This document shows positions 56,345 to 64,000 of a DNA stretch of 64,000 nt, piece by piece (the stretch's first letter is position 1; every line of letters starts with the position of its first letter). A program made the position numbers and the translations under genes. The stretch is from positions 124,001-188,000 of the forward strand of contig SFFE01000001.1 of the NCBI GenBank assembly GCA_004556965.1. The letters run 5' to 3'. The notes under the pieces were generated by a model. That model was not told the DNA's origin. It saw nothing but the letters and a program-made list of their open reading frames with translations, and ran no database searches. This DNA comes from Clostridiales bacterium (GTDB lineage: Bacteria; Bacillota; Clostridia; Oscillospirales; Oscillospiraceae).

Positions 56345-59300
56345 ATGAAAAAACGAATCATCAGCGTACTGCTGGCACTGTGCATGCTGGTTGGTCTGGC
56401 TCCCGCGCTTACACCGCAGGCACAGGCACTTGATCTGCTGTCTATCTTTGATGCGGCGGGTAGTATCGTTCGCGGCTCAATGAACGCAGCCGAGCAGGCA
56501 AAGCAAGGCAACTGGAATTTTGGACAGGCCTTTGTTGGCACCTTCAAATCCATTGGCAAGGAGCTGCTCGGCATGGACGACGACGCACCGGGCACCACCG
56601 TGGTGGTCAACCAGGTGGATTTGAGCGAGGTGGAGCTGGAGCTGAAAAATATCCAGAGCACTCTGAAAAGTCAGAGCCTCACGCTTTCGCAGATTAAGCA
56701 GGATATGAATTCCAACATGCAGACCATCTCTGCGCAGCTCTCAAATCTTAGTTCTCAGATCGACGACAAAACCAAGCAACAGCAATATTATACGTACCTG
56801 ACCAATTACTTTAGCTTTTACAACGAATTCTATGAAGCGGTCAGCTACTATGATCAGGCGCTGAGCACGCTCTATTCCAGTAATCCCACCCAGAACAATA
56901 TCAAAAACACCTTCGATCAGTTCTACGAGCTGAAGAATGTCTCCTATACCGGCAACTTCTATTCTGCAATTGATCGTTTGGGGAAATACTTACGCGGTGA
57001 ATATATGTCAACAGACCCGGGCTCTGTTGTGGATATTCTGTGCGAATATTACACATTGGCCGGTTACAGCGAAACCCAAACCGCTACGGCCGTAAAGGAA
57101 TTCGTTGCCCAAACCTTCTATACCTATTGTTTGGCCAATTACTATTATCTTTCCGTTGCACTGTTCCAGGATACCTACATCGATGCCAATCATCTGGATA
57201 ATTACACAACAGATTTTGGCATGGTGCTCAATGCTGCGCAGATCGAGCAGCTTGCCAAGAGTGCCCTGAATAACTTTGCCGGTACGACCAGCTGCGTCTT
57301 CCGTGACCTGAATCGTCATTTCTGCTCTGTGGAAAACCTTCCCGTCAGCTATGTGGGTCCTGCGGGCGTGGTCAGTCGCAACATGAATGACAGCAAGATG
57401 GACGTCGAGCCTGGTTCCAGTCTTACGATGCCGGATACCAAACAGCTTATGGACGTTTATCTGGGTGAGGGTTACAGTGATATGTTTGGCGGTATGTGTA
57501 CCTATACATATGCCTGCTCTAACAGCGCCGTCAAGGTGGACGGAAACACCTTGTCCTTTGCCGGGCTGACCGATGGCCAGGCGGTAGAGGTTCAGATTAA
57601 CTGCACGGTTGCCGACGTATCCCAGTCGCTGCATACCTATACGTTCACAGGCAAGAACGGCAAAATGGCCGGCGGCTACGGCACCATGGAATATCCTTAT
57701 GTCATGACGACCACGGATCATTTCAAGGCTTTCGCCTCCGGTTCTTACCCCGAGGATTCGTTTGTATCTTTGAATGCAGATCTTGATTTCAATGGTGAGC
57801 AAATTGATCCGGTCATGTGGGACTTTAAGGGCGTCTTTTATGGAAATGGTCACACCGTCTCCAATTTCAAAATTAACTACGGTGCTCAAAGCGGCACCAC
57901 CAAGAACTTCGGTCTCTTCAGCACTGTATCCGGCACCATCGCGGATCTGACGGTAAAAGACGCCGAGGTCCAGCCGTTTGAAAGCGGCTCCACCTATTGC
58001 GTAGGCGTCATAGCAGGCGCACTTACCGGCGGTAAGCTCCTTCGCTGCGAAGCGGTCGACAGCAACGCATCCTATGCAGCTGACAGCTCCGGCACGGGCT
58101 ATGTAGGCGGTCTTGCCGGAATGGTGGACGGGGGCACCATAACAGGCTGTATCTCCCGCAAGGTACAAGCAACACTGGGAAAGAACAATACATCCGGCAG
58201 CGTTGGCGGACTTGTAGGCTTTATGAAAAACAACAGCACCATGACCTACAGCGGCCGTGAGGAAGGCTGGATCTGGCAGTATGAAAATACAAATACATCA
58301 AACTGCGCCGGCGGACTTGTGGGTACCGCCTGGAGTTCAAAGATGGACCACTGCTGGAGCTACAAAACAAACGACTCCTACACCGATCAATTCTATAGCT
58401 CCTGCAATTTCGGCAGCCTCGTTGGCAGATGCTCAAGTCTGAACTCTAACCGGCTCTACATCTACAACGGCGAGAATGCAAGTACGACCAACTTAGGCTA
58501 TCCGCAACTTGGTTATCTGGAAGCAGGCTGGTCCCTCGATGTCAATTTGAAATCCGACTTTACCTGCAGCAATCTTGGAATTTATGAGGGCTATCTGACC
58601 AACACCAGCGGTTCGGGCAACCCCATTTGCCTGGTAAAGCCCATGAGCATCGAGCTGAATACCTCTGAGGTCAAAACCGATTACGCTTACGGCGAACCCT
58701 TGGCGCTGAACGGACTTGGCGTAACCCTGAAGCGCGGCAGCGAATATATCACCGCCAAGCTTGTGCCGTACACCGTCGAAACCAATTACAATGCAGAAAA
58801 GCCCGGCACATACACAGTGAATATTACCACCGGCTGCGGCAATGCCAGCTTCAAGGTTACCGTGGCGGAGAAGCCGCACGTCTTTAAGCAGGTGCTGACT
58901 CCCGCTACCTGCACCACGGAAGGCTCTGTTTACTATGCATGCCAGGATGCGGGGTGCGACGCAACCTTTGGTGAGGTGCAAACACTTCCTGCGCTCGGTC
59001 ATACGATGACGCATTATGACGGAGACTCTGTCACTTGCGGTGAGACTGGCACAAGAGAATACTGGCATTGCACCGTCTGCCAGAAGTATTTCCTGGATGC
59101 AGAGGGCAGCCAGGAGATCTCTGAAAAAGATCTCGTTATTGCTGGCGGACACACTTTCGGCCAGCCCGAGTATGTGTGGACGAAAACTGAAAACGGTGTC
59201 TATACCTGCACCGCCAGCGTAGCCTGTACAAATGAGAATTGCCCTGATTACCCTGCTTCCAATCCAATGACGGAAGTTGGCACCGTAGACTGGCAGATAA

Positions 59301-59968
59301 AGGATGTGCCGACCTGCTCTAAGCCTGCATATGCAGTCCTTACAGCAACATTTACCAAGAGCCCGTTTACCACTCAAACCAAACAGGTGGAAGTCACCGC
59401 ATCTTCCTGCCCCAGCGCTGCGTATACTGACGCACCGGATGCTTCAAACTGGGCACACGATGGAATCGACTTCTGTATTTCCAAAAAGCTGATGAAGGGC
59501 TTCCCCGACGGAACCTTCCAGCCAGATAACGAGCTGACCCGCGCTCAGATGGTCACCATTCTTTACCGAGAGGCGGGCTCTCCTGATGTGGAAGTAACCG
59601 ACAGATTTTCTGATGTATCCGCTGACCAATGGTTTGCGAAAGCCGTCTGCTGGGCCGCAGAGAATGAGGTTGTCAACGGTTATCCAGATGGCACATTCCT
59701 GCCCGATAACCCGATTAAGCGTCAGGAAGTCGCAGCCATGCTGTACCGCCTGGAAGGCTCTCCGGCAGTTGACAGTTCCAATCTGACCAGCTTCCCCGAT
59801 TATAACACGCTTCAGGATTGGGCCAAGCCGGCTCTGTCTTGGGCGGTCTCCGTAGGTCTGATTACCGGTGTTGGACATGACGGCCTCAGCTACCTCAGAC
59901 CGATCGATCCTGCAACTCGTGCTCAATTTGCAACGATTATTATGCGCTATTTGACTGAGGCTAAATAA
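56345..59968 (+). CDS. Large secreted SLH-domain surface protein, 1207 aa
   Basis: An exported multi-domain surface protein. The signal peptide ends LTPQAQA near residue 28. Residues ~90-140 form a coiled coil (VELELKNIQSTLKSQSLTLS) within an N-terminal helical region of about 320 residues that I cannot assign. Around 515-665 are GLUG-like repeats (GYVGGLAGMVDGGTITGC, SVGGLVGFMKNN, NCAGGLVG). An Ig-like (Big-type) domain begins near 766 (DYAYGEPLALNGLGV), followed by Cys-rich repeats (PATCTTEGSVYYACQ). Three SLH motifs end the protein (from ~1025: ISKKLMKGFPDGTFQPDNEL). It would be displayed on the wall, possibly as an adhesin. AAAAGGAG precedes the ATG. Confidence 0.88.
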   Translation: MKKRIISVLLALCMLVGLAPALTPQAQALDLLSIFDAAGSIVRGSMNAAEQAKQGNWNFGQAFVGTFKSIGKELLGMDDDAPGTTVVVNQVDLSEVELELKNIQSTLKSQSLTLSQIKQDMNSNMQTISAQLSNLSSQIDDKTKQQQYYTYLTNYFSFYNEFYEAVSYYDQALSTLYSSNPTQNNIKNTFDQFYELKNVSYTGNFYSAIDRLGKYLRGEYMSTDPGSVVDILCEYYTLAGYSETQTATAVKEFVAQTFYTYCLANYYYLSVALFQDTYIDANHLDNYTTDFGMVLNAAQIEQLAKSALNNFAGTTSCVFRDLNRHFCSVENLPVSYVGPAGVVSRNMNDSKMDVEPGSSLTMPDTKQLMDVYLGEGYSDMFGGMCTYTYACSNSAVKVDGNTLSFAGLTDGQAVEVQINCTVADVSQSLHTYTFTGKNGKMAGGYGTMEYPYVMTTTDHFKAFASGSYPEDSFVSLNADLDFNGEQIDPVMWDFKGVFYGNGHTVSNFKINYGAQSGTTKNFGLFSTVSGTIADLTVKDAEVQPFESGSTYCVGVIAGALTGGKLLRCEAVDSNASYAADSSGTGYVGGLAGMVDGGTITGCISRKVQATLGKNNTSGSVGGLVGFMKNNSTMTYSGREEGWIWQYENTNTSNCAGGLVGTAWSSKMDHCWSYKTNDSYTDQFYSSCNFGSLVGRCSSLNSNRLYIYNGENASTTNLGYPQLGYLEAGWSLDVNLKSDFTCSNLGIYEGYLTNTSGSGNPICLVKPMSIELNTSEVKTDYAYGEPLALNGLGVTLKRGSEYITAKLVPYTVETNYNAEKPGTYTVNITTGCGNASFKVTVAEKPHVFKQVLTPATCTTEGSVYYACQDAGCDATFGEVQTLPALGHTMTHYDGDSVTCGETGTREYWHCTVCQKYFLDAEGSQEISEKDLVIAGGHTFGQPEYVWTKTENGVYTCTASVACTNENCPDYPASNPMTEVGTVDWQIKDVPTCSKPAYAVLTATFTKSPFTTQTKQVEVTASSCPSAAYTDAPDASNWAHDGIDFCISKKLMKGFPDGTFQPDNELTRAQMVTILYREAGSPDVEVTDRFSDVSADQWFAKAVCWAAENEVVNGYPDGTFLPDNPIKRQEVAAMLYRLEGSPAVDSSNLTSFPDYNTLQDWAKPALSWAVSVGLITGVGHDGLSYLRPIDPATRAQFATIIMRYLTEAK

Positions 59969-60139
59969 GATACCGTTAGGATCATTCATTTTTCATTTAG
60001 CGCATCGAATCGCAGCACACCTTTGCACCGTAACGTAAGCGCTCAATAATCACCCATTCAGAATGAATCGCGGCAGGCTTCCGGAATGGATGCCTGCCGT
60101 TGGGGGTTCGTGGGATGATTCGTTTGTATTTTTTCGGAT

Positions 60140-60358
60140 ATGCTCCCTGTGCTGGACAGGGCGTTTTGCGGAAATCACATCCACACCTCGTTCCAGATTC
60201 GCCTGCCCTATGTCAAGGGGATGCTGCATCAGGTGGACTTCAAGGACTTCCTGCTGAGCTGCGGAACAGACACCATTACGGATCTCTGGGGTGAAACGCA
60301 CGCAGTCCGGGATGTGGACGTCATCCTCACCAAAAGCATGTTCAAGGGCTGCGGCTGA
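60140..60358 (+). pseudogene. Fragment of an unidentified gene, 72 codons
   Basis: An open stretch reading FQIRLPYVKGMLHQVDFKDF, LLSCGTDTITDLWGE and DVDVILTKSMFKGCG. It has the composition and regularity of real coding DNA but starts and stops abruptly, has no ribosome site at the first ATG and lies in a remnant-rich segment. I believe it is an internal piece of a larger protein from a clostridial accessory element but cannot name the family. Confidence 0.45.
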
Positions 60359-60412
60359 GGCTCCTTATCATGTATTTGATTGAAGAGCCCCACAAGGAGC
60401 CGGGGCATTTAT

Positions 60413-60499
60413 ATGACTTTTTATGTAATTGGAAATGGATTCGATCTTCACTATGGGCTGAAAACAACCTGTTTTGAAATTCAGGAAAAGAACGATTGA
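60413..60499 (+). pseudogene. Truncated AbiH-like abortive infection gene start
   Basis: A 28-codon frame starting at ATG 60413: MTFYVIGNGFDLHYGLKT, then TCFEIQEKND and a stop. The FYVIGNGFDLHYGLKT segment is the nearly invariant N terminus of AbiH-family phage-defence proteins, normally several hundred residues long, so this is a decayed remnant. Confidence 0.6.
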
Positions 60500-60526
60500 T
60501 CTCTGCCCGGAACACAAGGTCCGCTT

Positions 60527-60557
60527 GCCGCCCGCATGATGCTCGTGCGGGCGGTTT
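60527..60557 (+). terminator. Hairpin after the AbiH remnant
   Basis: GCCGCCCGCA (60527-60536) and TGCGGGCGGTTT (60546-60557) with a short T run. It probably once ended the AbiH transcript. Confidence 0.6.
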
Positions 60558-60610
60558 CCCTTGTCGGCAAAAGAGCCGTGCGGCGGGAGAGAGCGAGCAA
60601 AGGAGAAAGC

Positions 60611-61009
60611 ATGATGAAAACGCAGGAACATTATGAGACGGATCTTCTGTTTTTCTTTGACGGCAAGCCGCTGGAGCTGTCGCTGTATGAGATGCTGTTC
60701 CGGCGCATGGAGGCAGCTTTGCCGGCGGCGTCCGTCCGGGTGCAAAAGAGCCAGATCAGCTTTTACGGCAGGCATCTTTTCGCCGCCGCGTCGCTGCCGG
60801 TGCGCAGAAAGCGGGACTGGCCAGAGCACTGTATCGTTGTGACCATTGGGCTTTCCCACCGGCTGGAATCGCCCCGCGTGGCTGTGGCGGTGGAACCGTA
60901 CCCCAACCGTTGGACGCATCATGTGCTGATATCCGGGGAAGGGCAGATTGACGATGAGCTGATGGGCTGGCTGCGGGAGGCATACGAATTTTCGGAGAGT
61001 AAGCGGTGA
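60611..61009 (+). CDS. DUF5655-like protein
   Basis: A 132-residue protein starting at ATG 60611 after AAAGGAG. The segments FDGKPLELSLYEMLFRRMEA, VRVQKSQISFYGRHLFAAAS and the C-terminal IDDELMGWLREAYEFSES follow the DUF5655 pattern, a small domain found alone or fused to nucleases; function unknown. It lies five bases before a truncated DUF1697 gene. It appears intact, unlike its neighbours on both sides. Confidence 0.65.
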   Translation: MMKTQEHYETDLLFFFDGKPLELSLYEMLFRRMEAALPAASVRVQKSQISFYGRHLFAAASLPVRRKRDWPEHCIVVTIGLSHRLESPRVAVAVEPYPNRWTHHVLISGEGQIDDELMGWLREAYEFSESKR

Positions 61010-61013
61010 TACC

Positions 61014-61199
61014 GTGAAATATATCGCACTTTTGCGGGGCGCTACGCCCACGGGGAAGAACAGAATCCCCTCCATGGCGGCATTGGCTGGATTTTTGACG
61101 GACGCGGGCTTCCGGCAGGTGCGAGCCTACATCCAGAGCGGCAACCTTCTGGTGAAAACGCCGAATTTTGTCGAAAATGGGCTTGTGATACAAATTTGA
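61014..61199 (+). pseudogene. Truncated DUF1697 gene
   Basis: Starts GTG at 61014 and reads MKYIALLRGATPTGKNRI, SMAALAGFLTDAGFRQVRAY and IQSGNLLVKT, the N-terminal third of a DUF1697 protein (normally about 175 residues). It stops at 61 codons; the last codons already overlap the promoter of the sigma gene, so the 3' part was lost when the next module was placed or rearranged. Confidence 0.65.
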
Positions 61200-61211
61200 A
61201 TCGTCTATAAT
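61183..61211 (+). promoter_or_regulatory. Promoter of the second sigma module
   Basis: TTGTGA (61183-61188), 17-bp spacer, TATAAT (61206-61211), about 100 bp before the sigma start. Confidence 0.65.
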
Positions 61212-61311
61212 ACAAGAAGCGGCGGAGTGCGAACATGCACGGGACGTCACGGAGCTGACGGACGCATGCAATTTGCGGGAAATCGCCTCGCTGCGGAAGA
61301 GAGGGAAACAC

Positions 61312-61809
61312 GTGGCATTGAATCAGGAGCAGGAAAGCTGGGTGGAGCAGCTTTATCAAGAGGTATATTCATCCCTGCTCTCTTACGCACAGTGCGCGCT
61401 GAACGATGACCCGCTGGCGGAGGAAGCGGTACAGGACACCTTCCGGATCGCCTGTTCAAAGGTGGAGGAGCTGATGCGCAGCGCCAATCCCGCCGGGTGG
61501 ATGATGAATGCGCTGAAGCATGTGATCCAAAATATCCGCCGCCGCCGTGCGCGGTTGAACAAGCTTGTGGTCACTGCGCTCTCGGTGGATCAGATTACGA
61601 TCCCGCCGCAGACCGGCGGAGTGGAGCTTGGTCTCGCGTGCAAGCAGGCGCTGGGGGAAGACGATTACAAGCTGCTGAAAATGGTTGCGATCGACCACCA
61701 TACCATGCTGGAAACGGCCAACGAGTTTGGGATTTCGGTGGAAACATGCCGAAAACGCCTTCTGCGAGCCAAAAAGAAGCTGAAAAAAGCACTGGAAATT
61801 GAAAATTAA
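61312..61809 (+). CDS. ECF-type RNA polymerase sigma factor (second)
   Basis: A 165-residue sigma-70-like factor. Region 2 is LYQEVYSSLLSYAQCALNDD, PLAEEAVQDTFRIACSKVEE and NPAGWMMNALKHVIQN; region 4 is DHHTMLETANEFGISVETCR with KRLLRAKKKLKKAL. The start is GTG at 61312 with AGAGAGGGA upstream; a longer frame from 61273 lacks one. It heads a three-gene unit with a DUF4367 membrane protein and a small secreted protein. The gap of 74 nt to the next gene holds no terminator. Confidence 0.85.
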   Translation: MALNQEQESWVEQLYQEVYSSLLSYAQCALNDDPLAEEAVQDTFRIACSKVEELMRSANPAGWMMNALKHVIQNIRRRRARLNKLVVTALSVDQITIPPQTGGVELGLACKQALGEDDYKLLKMVAIDHHTMLETANEFGISVETCRKRLLRAKKKLKKALEIEN

Positions 61810-61883
61810 GAAGAAAATTAAGAAATTTTTTGTCCCAAAAACGGGATGTGCGTACATATATAGGGTGAAAGGAGGGAGTCAAG

Positions 61884-62765
61884 ATGTCCAAACCAGACAA
61901 GCAGACGCACCGGGACTTCTCAAAATTTGATACGATGCGGACGGAAGAACTCGAGGAAATCCTGTTTCAGGATTCGCAGCTTCCGGAGGAAGCGTCGGAT
62001 GAGAGCGCGATCTTATACATTGCGGACGTGCTCGCCAAGCGGAAAGAGAATCGCCCGGACGTGGACGCCGCATGGGCATCGTTCCGGGAGCACTACCTGC
62101 CTGACGCCGACGGAGTGTCCCTGTATGAGGACGAGGAAGATTCTGCGGCGGACAAGCCGAAACGCCGAAAGCCGCGCGCCGGAAAGAAGCACGGAATGTT
62201 CTTCCGCGCCGCGACCACGGCCGCAGTGGTCGTTCTGGTTCTGTTTGTGGGGTCGCTCACTGCATATGCGAAGGGCTTCGATTTGTGGAGTGCGGTGGCA
62301 AACTGGACAAAAGAGACGTTCGGCTTCGTAACGACGAGCGCGATGTCCCCGGAAATGGGACAAGCGGGCGGGGGAGAGGAAAACGAGCTGCAGCTTGCGC
62401 TGGATCGCGACGGCGTCACGGAAGTGACGGCCCCGACCTATATTCCGGAGGGCTACCGGTTCTCCACGTTTACGAAAAACGATGTGAAGGGCGAAAAAGC
62501 CTATACAGTTGTGTATGCGACGCGTCCGGCTCCGGCGGAGAAGCAGATCATAATCTCCTTTGGCGAGACTCCGGGGGGAGAATTTGAAAAGGATGCGGAA
62601 AATCCGGAGATCCATGAGTGCAATGGCACGCAGTATTACATTATGACGAATATGGGAAACTATCTGGCCGCGTGGAGAACCGAGTCCTATGAGTGTTCCA
62701 TTTCCGGCGTCCCGACCAGAGAGGAACTCATCCAAATGATCGATTCCATGGAGGAAGCAACATGA
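61884..62765 (+). CDS. DUF4367-domain membrane protein, probable anti-sigma factor
   Basis: A 293-residue single-pass protein. The N-terminal cytosolic half is acidic and helical (TEELEEILFQDSQLPEEASD, then DVLAKRKENRPDVDAAWASF), as in sigma-operon partners without a zinc finger. One helix (FFRAATTAAVVVLVLFVGSL) crosses the membrane, and the outer part has a DUF4367 domain (PTYIPEGYRFSTFTKNDVKG). The position directly behind a sigma gene and the topology imply that it restrains that sigma factor. ATGA overlap with the next gene. AAAGGAGGG precedes the ATG. Confidence 0.8.
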   Translation: MSKPDKQTHRDFSKFDTMRTEELEEILFQDSQLPEEASDESAILYIADVLAKRKENRPDVDAAWASFREHYLPDADGVSLYEDEEDSAADKPKRRKPRAGKKHGMFFRAATTAAVVVLVLFVGSLTAYAKGFDLWSAVANWTKETFGFVTTSAMSPEMGQAGGGEENELQLALDRDGVTEVTAPTYIPEGYRFSTFTKNDVKGEKAYTVVYATRPAPAEKQIIISFGETPGGEFEKDAENPEIHECNGTQYYIMTNMGNYLAAWRTESYECSISGVPTREELIQMIDSMEEAT

Positions 62766-63190
62766 AGGCAAACATGAAAAAAATCATCGCATTGGTTCTG
62801 GTGTTTGCGCTGTGCCTTTCCGTCGCGGCATTTGCGGCGGAAACGCGCGCCAGCAATTATATTACATCGAAGGTCGCAACGGCCAGCAGCGGCAACGGCA
62901 TCACGGTGACATTCCGGATCGTAGCGACCGGCACGATGACGGATCTCGGCGCGACCAAGATCGTCATCAAGACCTATTCCGGCACGACGGTCAAAACGTA
63001 TAACTATACCGACGACGGCTTTGCCTACCTGCTGGGACACAACTGCGTGACCTATACGGCGTCGGTTTCCTATCCCGGCTTCCCCGGCAATCAGTACTAT
63101 GCCGTGGTGTATTTCAAGGCGGGCAACAGCTCCGGCAGCGACTCCGCTACCTATACGACCAATCTGGCCACGGCCGTCAAGGACTATTGA
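62762..63190 (+). CDS. Small secreted protein of unknown function
   Basis: A 142-residue exported protein with signal peptide KKIIALVLVFALCLSVAAFA and a mature domain of about 115 residues rich in Thr, Ser, Tyr and Gly, predicted all-beta: ITVTFRIVATGTMTDLGATK, IVIKTYSGTTVKTYNYTDDG, HNCVTYTASVSYPGFPGN and QYYAVVYFKAGNSSG. This looks like one immunoglobulin-like sandwich. I do not recognise the family. It is coupled to the anti-sigma gene by an ATGA overlap, so it is likely the effector or signal component of that module. A terminator follows. Confidence 0.75.
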   Translation: MKANMKKIIALVLVFALCLSVAAFAAETRASNYITSKVATASSGNGITVTFRIVATGTMTDLGATKIVIKTYSGTTVKTYNYTDDGFAYLLGHNCVTYTASVSYPGFPGNQYYAVVYFKAGNSSGSDSATYTTNLATAVKDY

Positions 63191-63209
63191 CCCGAACCCG
63201 TGCAAAACA

Positions 63210-63240
63210 ATCACCCGCCAAACTCGGCGGGTGATTTATT
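63210..63240 (+). terminator. Terminator of the sigma module
   Basis: ATCACCCGCC (63210-63219) and GGCGGGTGAT (63226-63235) with TTTATT after it. It also lies at the 3' side of the converging ferredoxin gene. Confidence 0.8.
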
Positions 63241-63258
63241 GTATATCGGTTTTTCAGT

Positions 63259-64000
63259 TCAGATTTTGACCAGCTCGTACTCCGCACTGCCGAGTCCGAT
63301 GGCTTCGCCGTGCTCGACGGCGGCGCGCCAGTTCGTGTCCGGGTGCATAGCGGAAAAATGATCGTGCGTGTGGTCGTGGTCGTCGGCGATGAGGCTGCCC
63401 GGATTTGCAGGCTGCGCATTGATCGCGTCGGCGCAGGCAGCGTCGAGCGCCACAGGGTCGAACGAGGCGAACATGCCCACGTTGGGCACGATCGGCACGT
63501 CGTTGTATGCATGGCAGTCGCACTCCGGCGACACATCGACCGCCAGAGAAATGTGGAAGTTCGGCCGCCCGTCGCATACGGCCTTGGCATACTCGGTGAT
63601 CTTGCAGTTGAGCACGTCGTTTGCGGTGTCGAACTCCGCGTGGATCGCCTCAACCGGACATACGCCCACGCAGCGGCCGCAGCCGGTGCATTTTGCCTTG
63701 AGGATGGTGCATTTGCCGTTTTCAATGCGCGGCGCGCCGTGCGCGCAGTTCTTGATGCACTTGCCGCAGCCGATGCAGCGCTCCTGATTGACGACCGGCT
63801 TGCCGGAACTGTGCATGTCCATTTTGCCGGCGCGAGAGCCGGAGCCCATGCCGAGGTTTTTCAGCGCGCCGCCGAAGCCGGCGCTGACGTGACCCTTTGC
63901 ATGGCTGAGCGACACGATGATGTCCGCATCCATGATGGCGCGGCCGATTTTTGCCGCGCGCAGGTATTTGCCGCCGCGGATTGGCACAAGATCGTAGTCC
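63259..64000 (-). CDS. DUF362 4Fe-4S ferredoxin-type protein, C-terminal part (partial)
   Basis: Partial gene open at the right edge of the window (its start lies beyond 64000). The 247 codons present cover the C-terminal part of the DUF362 domain (MDADIIVSLSHAKGHVSAGF, GGALKNLGMG) with two inserted [4Fe-4S] clusters, CIGCGKCIKNCAHGAP and CTGCGRCVGVCP, then VDVSPECDCHAYNDVPIVPN and FDPVALDAACADAI. The family is widespread in anaerobes and thought to act in electron transfer, with no defined reaction. A His/Asp-rich DDHDHTHDHF stretch near the end might bind metal. Confidence 0.88.
   Translation of the reverse strand, partial: DYDLVPIRGGKYLRAAKIGRAIMDADIIVSLSHAKGHVSAGFGGALKNLGMGSGSRAGKMDMHSSGKPVVNQERCIGCGKCIKNCAHGAPRIENGKCTILKAKCTGCGRCVGVCPVEAIHAEFDTANDVLNCKITEYAKAVCDGRPNFHISLAVDVSPECDCHAYNDVPIVPNVGMFASFDPVALDAACADAINAQPANPGSLIADDHDHTHDHFSAMHPDTNWRAAVEHGEAIGLGSAEYELVKI

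Overview
The window is a GC-rich, gene-dense chromosomal stretch of a Gram-positive bacterium of class Clostridia. It most resembles Oscillospiraceae (Oscillibacter/Flavonifractor-like gut bacteria); this is inferred from gene content, not from any marker search. Supporting signs are the sporulation-associated genes ylbJ, yqfC and yqfD, the era-yqzL-recO order, Rex, MraZ, S-layer-homology (SLH) surface proteins, PASTA-type PBP, a meso-DAP-type MurE, and AGGAGG ribosome sites with many 4-nt ATGA overlaps. There are no rRNA genes, no CRISPR array, and no intact insertion sequence or prophage.

Layout. 0-3.2 kb: end of der, plsY, a two-gene SUF-type Fe-S module (sufC plus a short SufB/D protein) and an SGNH hydrolase. 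3.3-9.3 kb: HD-domain protein, tRNA-Ala(GGC), a 900-bp duplication unit holding a RelE/ParE-Phd toxin-antitoxin pair, a phosphatidylserine-decarboxylase-like lipoprotein, small conserved proteins and a GT8 glycosyltransferase. 9.3-12.1 kb: tmRNA, cyclophilin, smpB, a MecA-like adaptor and a Nudix hydrolase. 12.2-18.2 kb: murA (copy 1), walJ-like, rlmH, DUF2007-like protein, phosphosugar mutase and a split chromate transporter. 18.2-20.5 kb: an AT-rich island with a secreted amidase_6 protein and two tandem paralogous membrane-anchored proteins. 20.5-29.2 kb: ylbJ diverging from yqfC-yqfD-phoH-ybeY-era-yqzL-recO-mutS2, then HPr. 29.3-33.7 kb: EamA permease, uvrC, rsmD, coaD and a coiled-coil protein. 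34-46.6 kb: division and cell-wall (dcw) cluster mraZ-rsmH-ftsL-pbp-murE-mraY-ftsW-murG-murA2-divIB-ftsZ, without murF, murD, murC or murB. 46.7-55 kb: YihY, mnmE, an SLH protein, rex, and a tightly overlapped minus-strand operon trmB-xth-dusB-ECF sigma-anti-sigma. 55-60 kb: degenerate and intact tRNA-Pro, a TetR regulator with a palindromic operator candidate, and a 1207-residue SLH protein. 60-63.2 kb: gene remnants (AbiH start, DUF1697 start, an unknown fragment), then an ECF sigma / DUF4367 anti-sigma / secreted-protein module. The right edge cuts a DUF362-type ferredoxin protein.

Most of the window is housekeeping (wall synthesis, division, translation quality control, repair). The accessory signal is concentrated in four places: the tRNA-Ala duplication with its toxin-antitoxin pair, the AT-rich amidase/paralog island, the TetR-SLH locus, and the remnant-rich segment with the second sigma/anti-sigma/secreted-protein module. 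No wholly new system is proven. The island at 18.2-20.5 kb and the sigma module at 61.2-63.2 kb are the best candidates for undescribed function.
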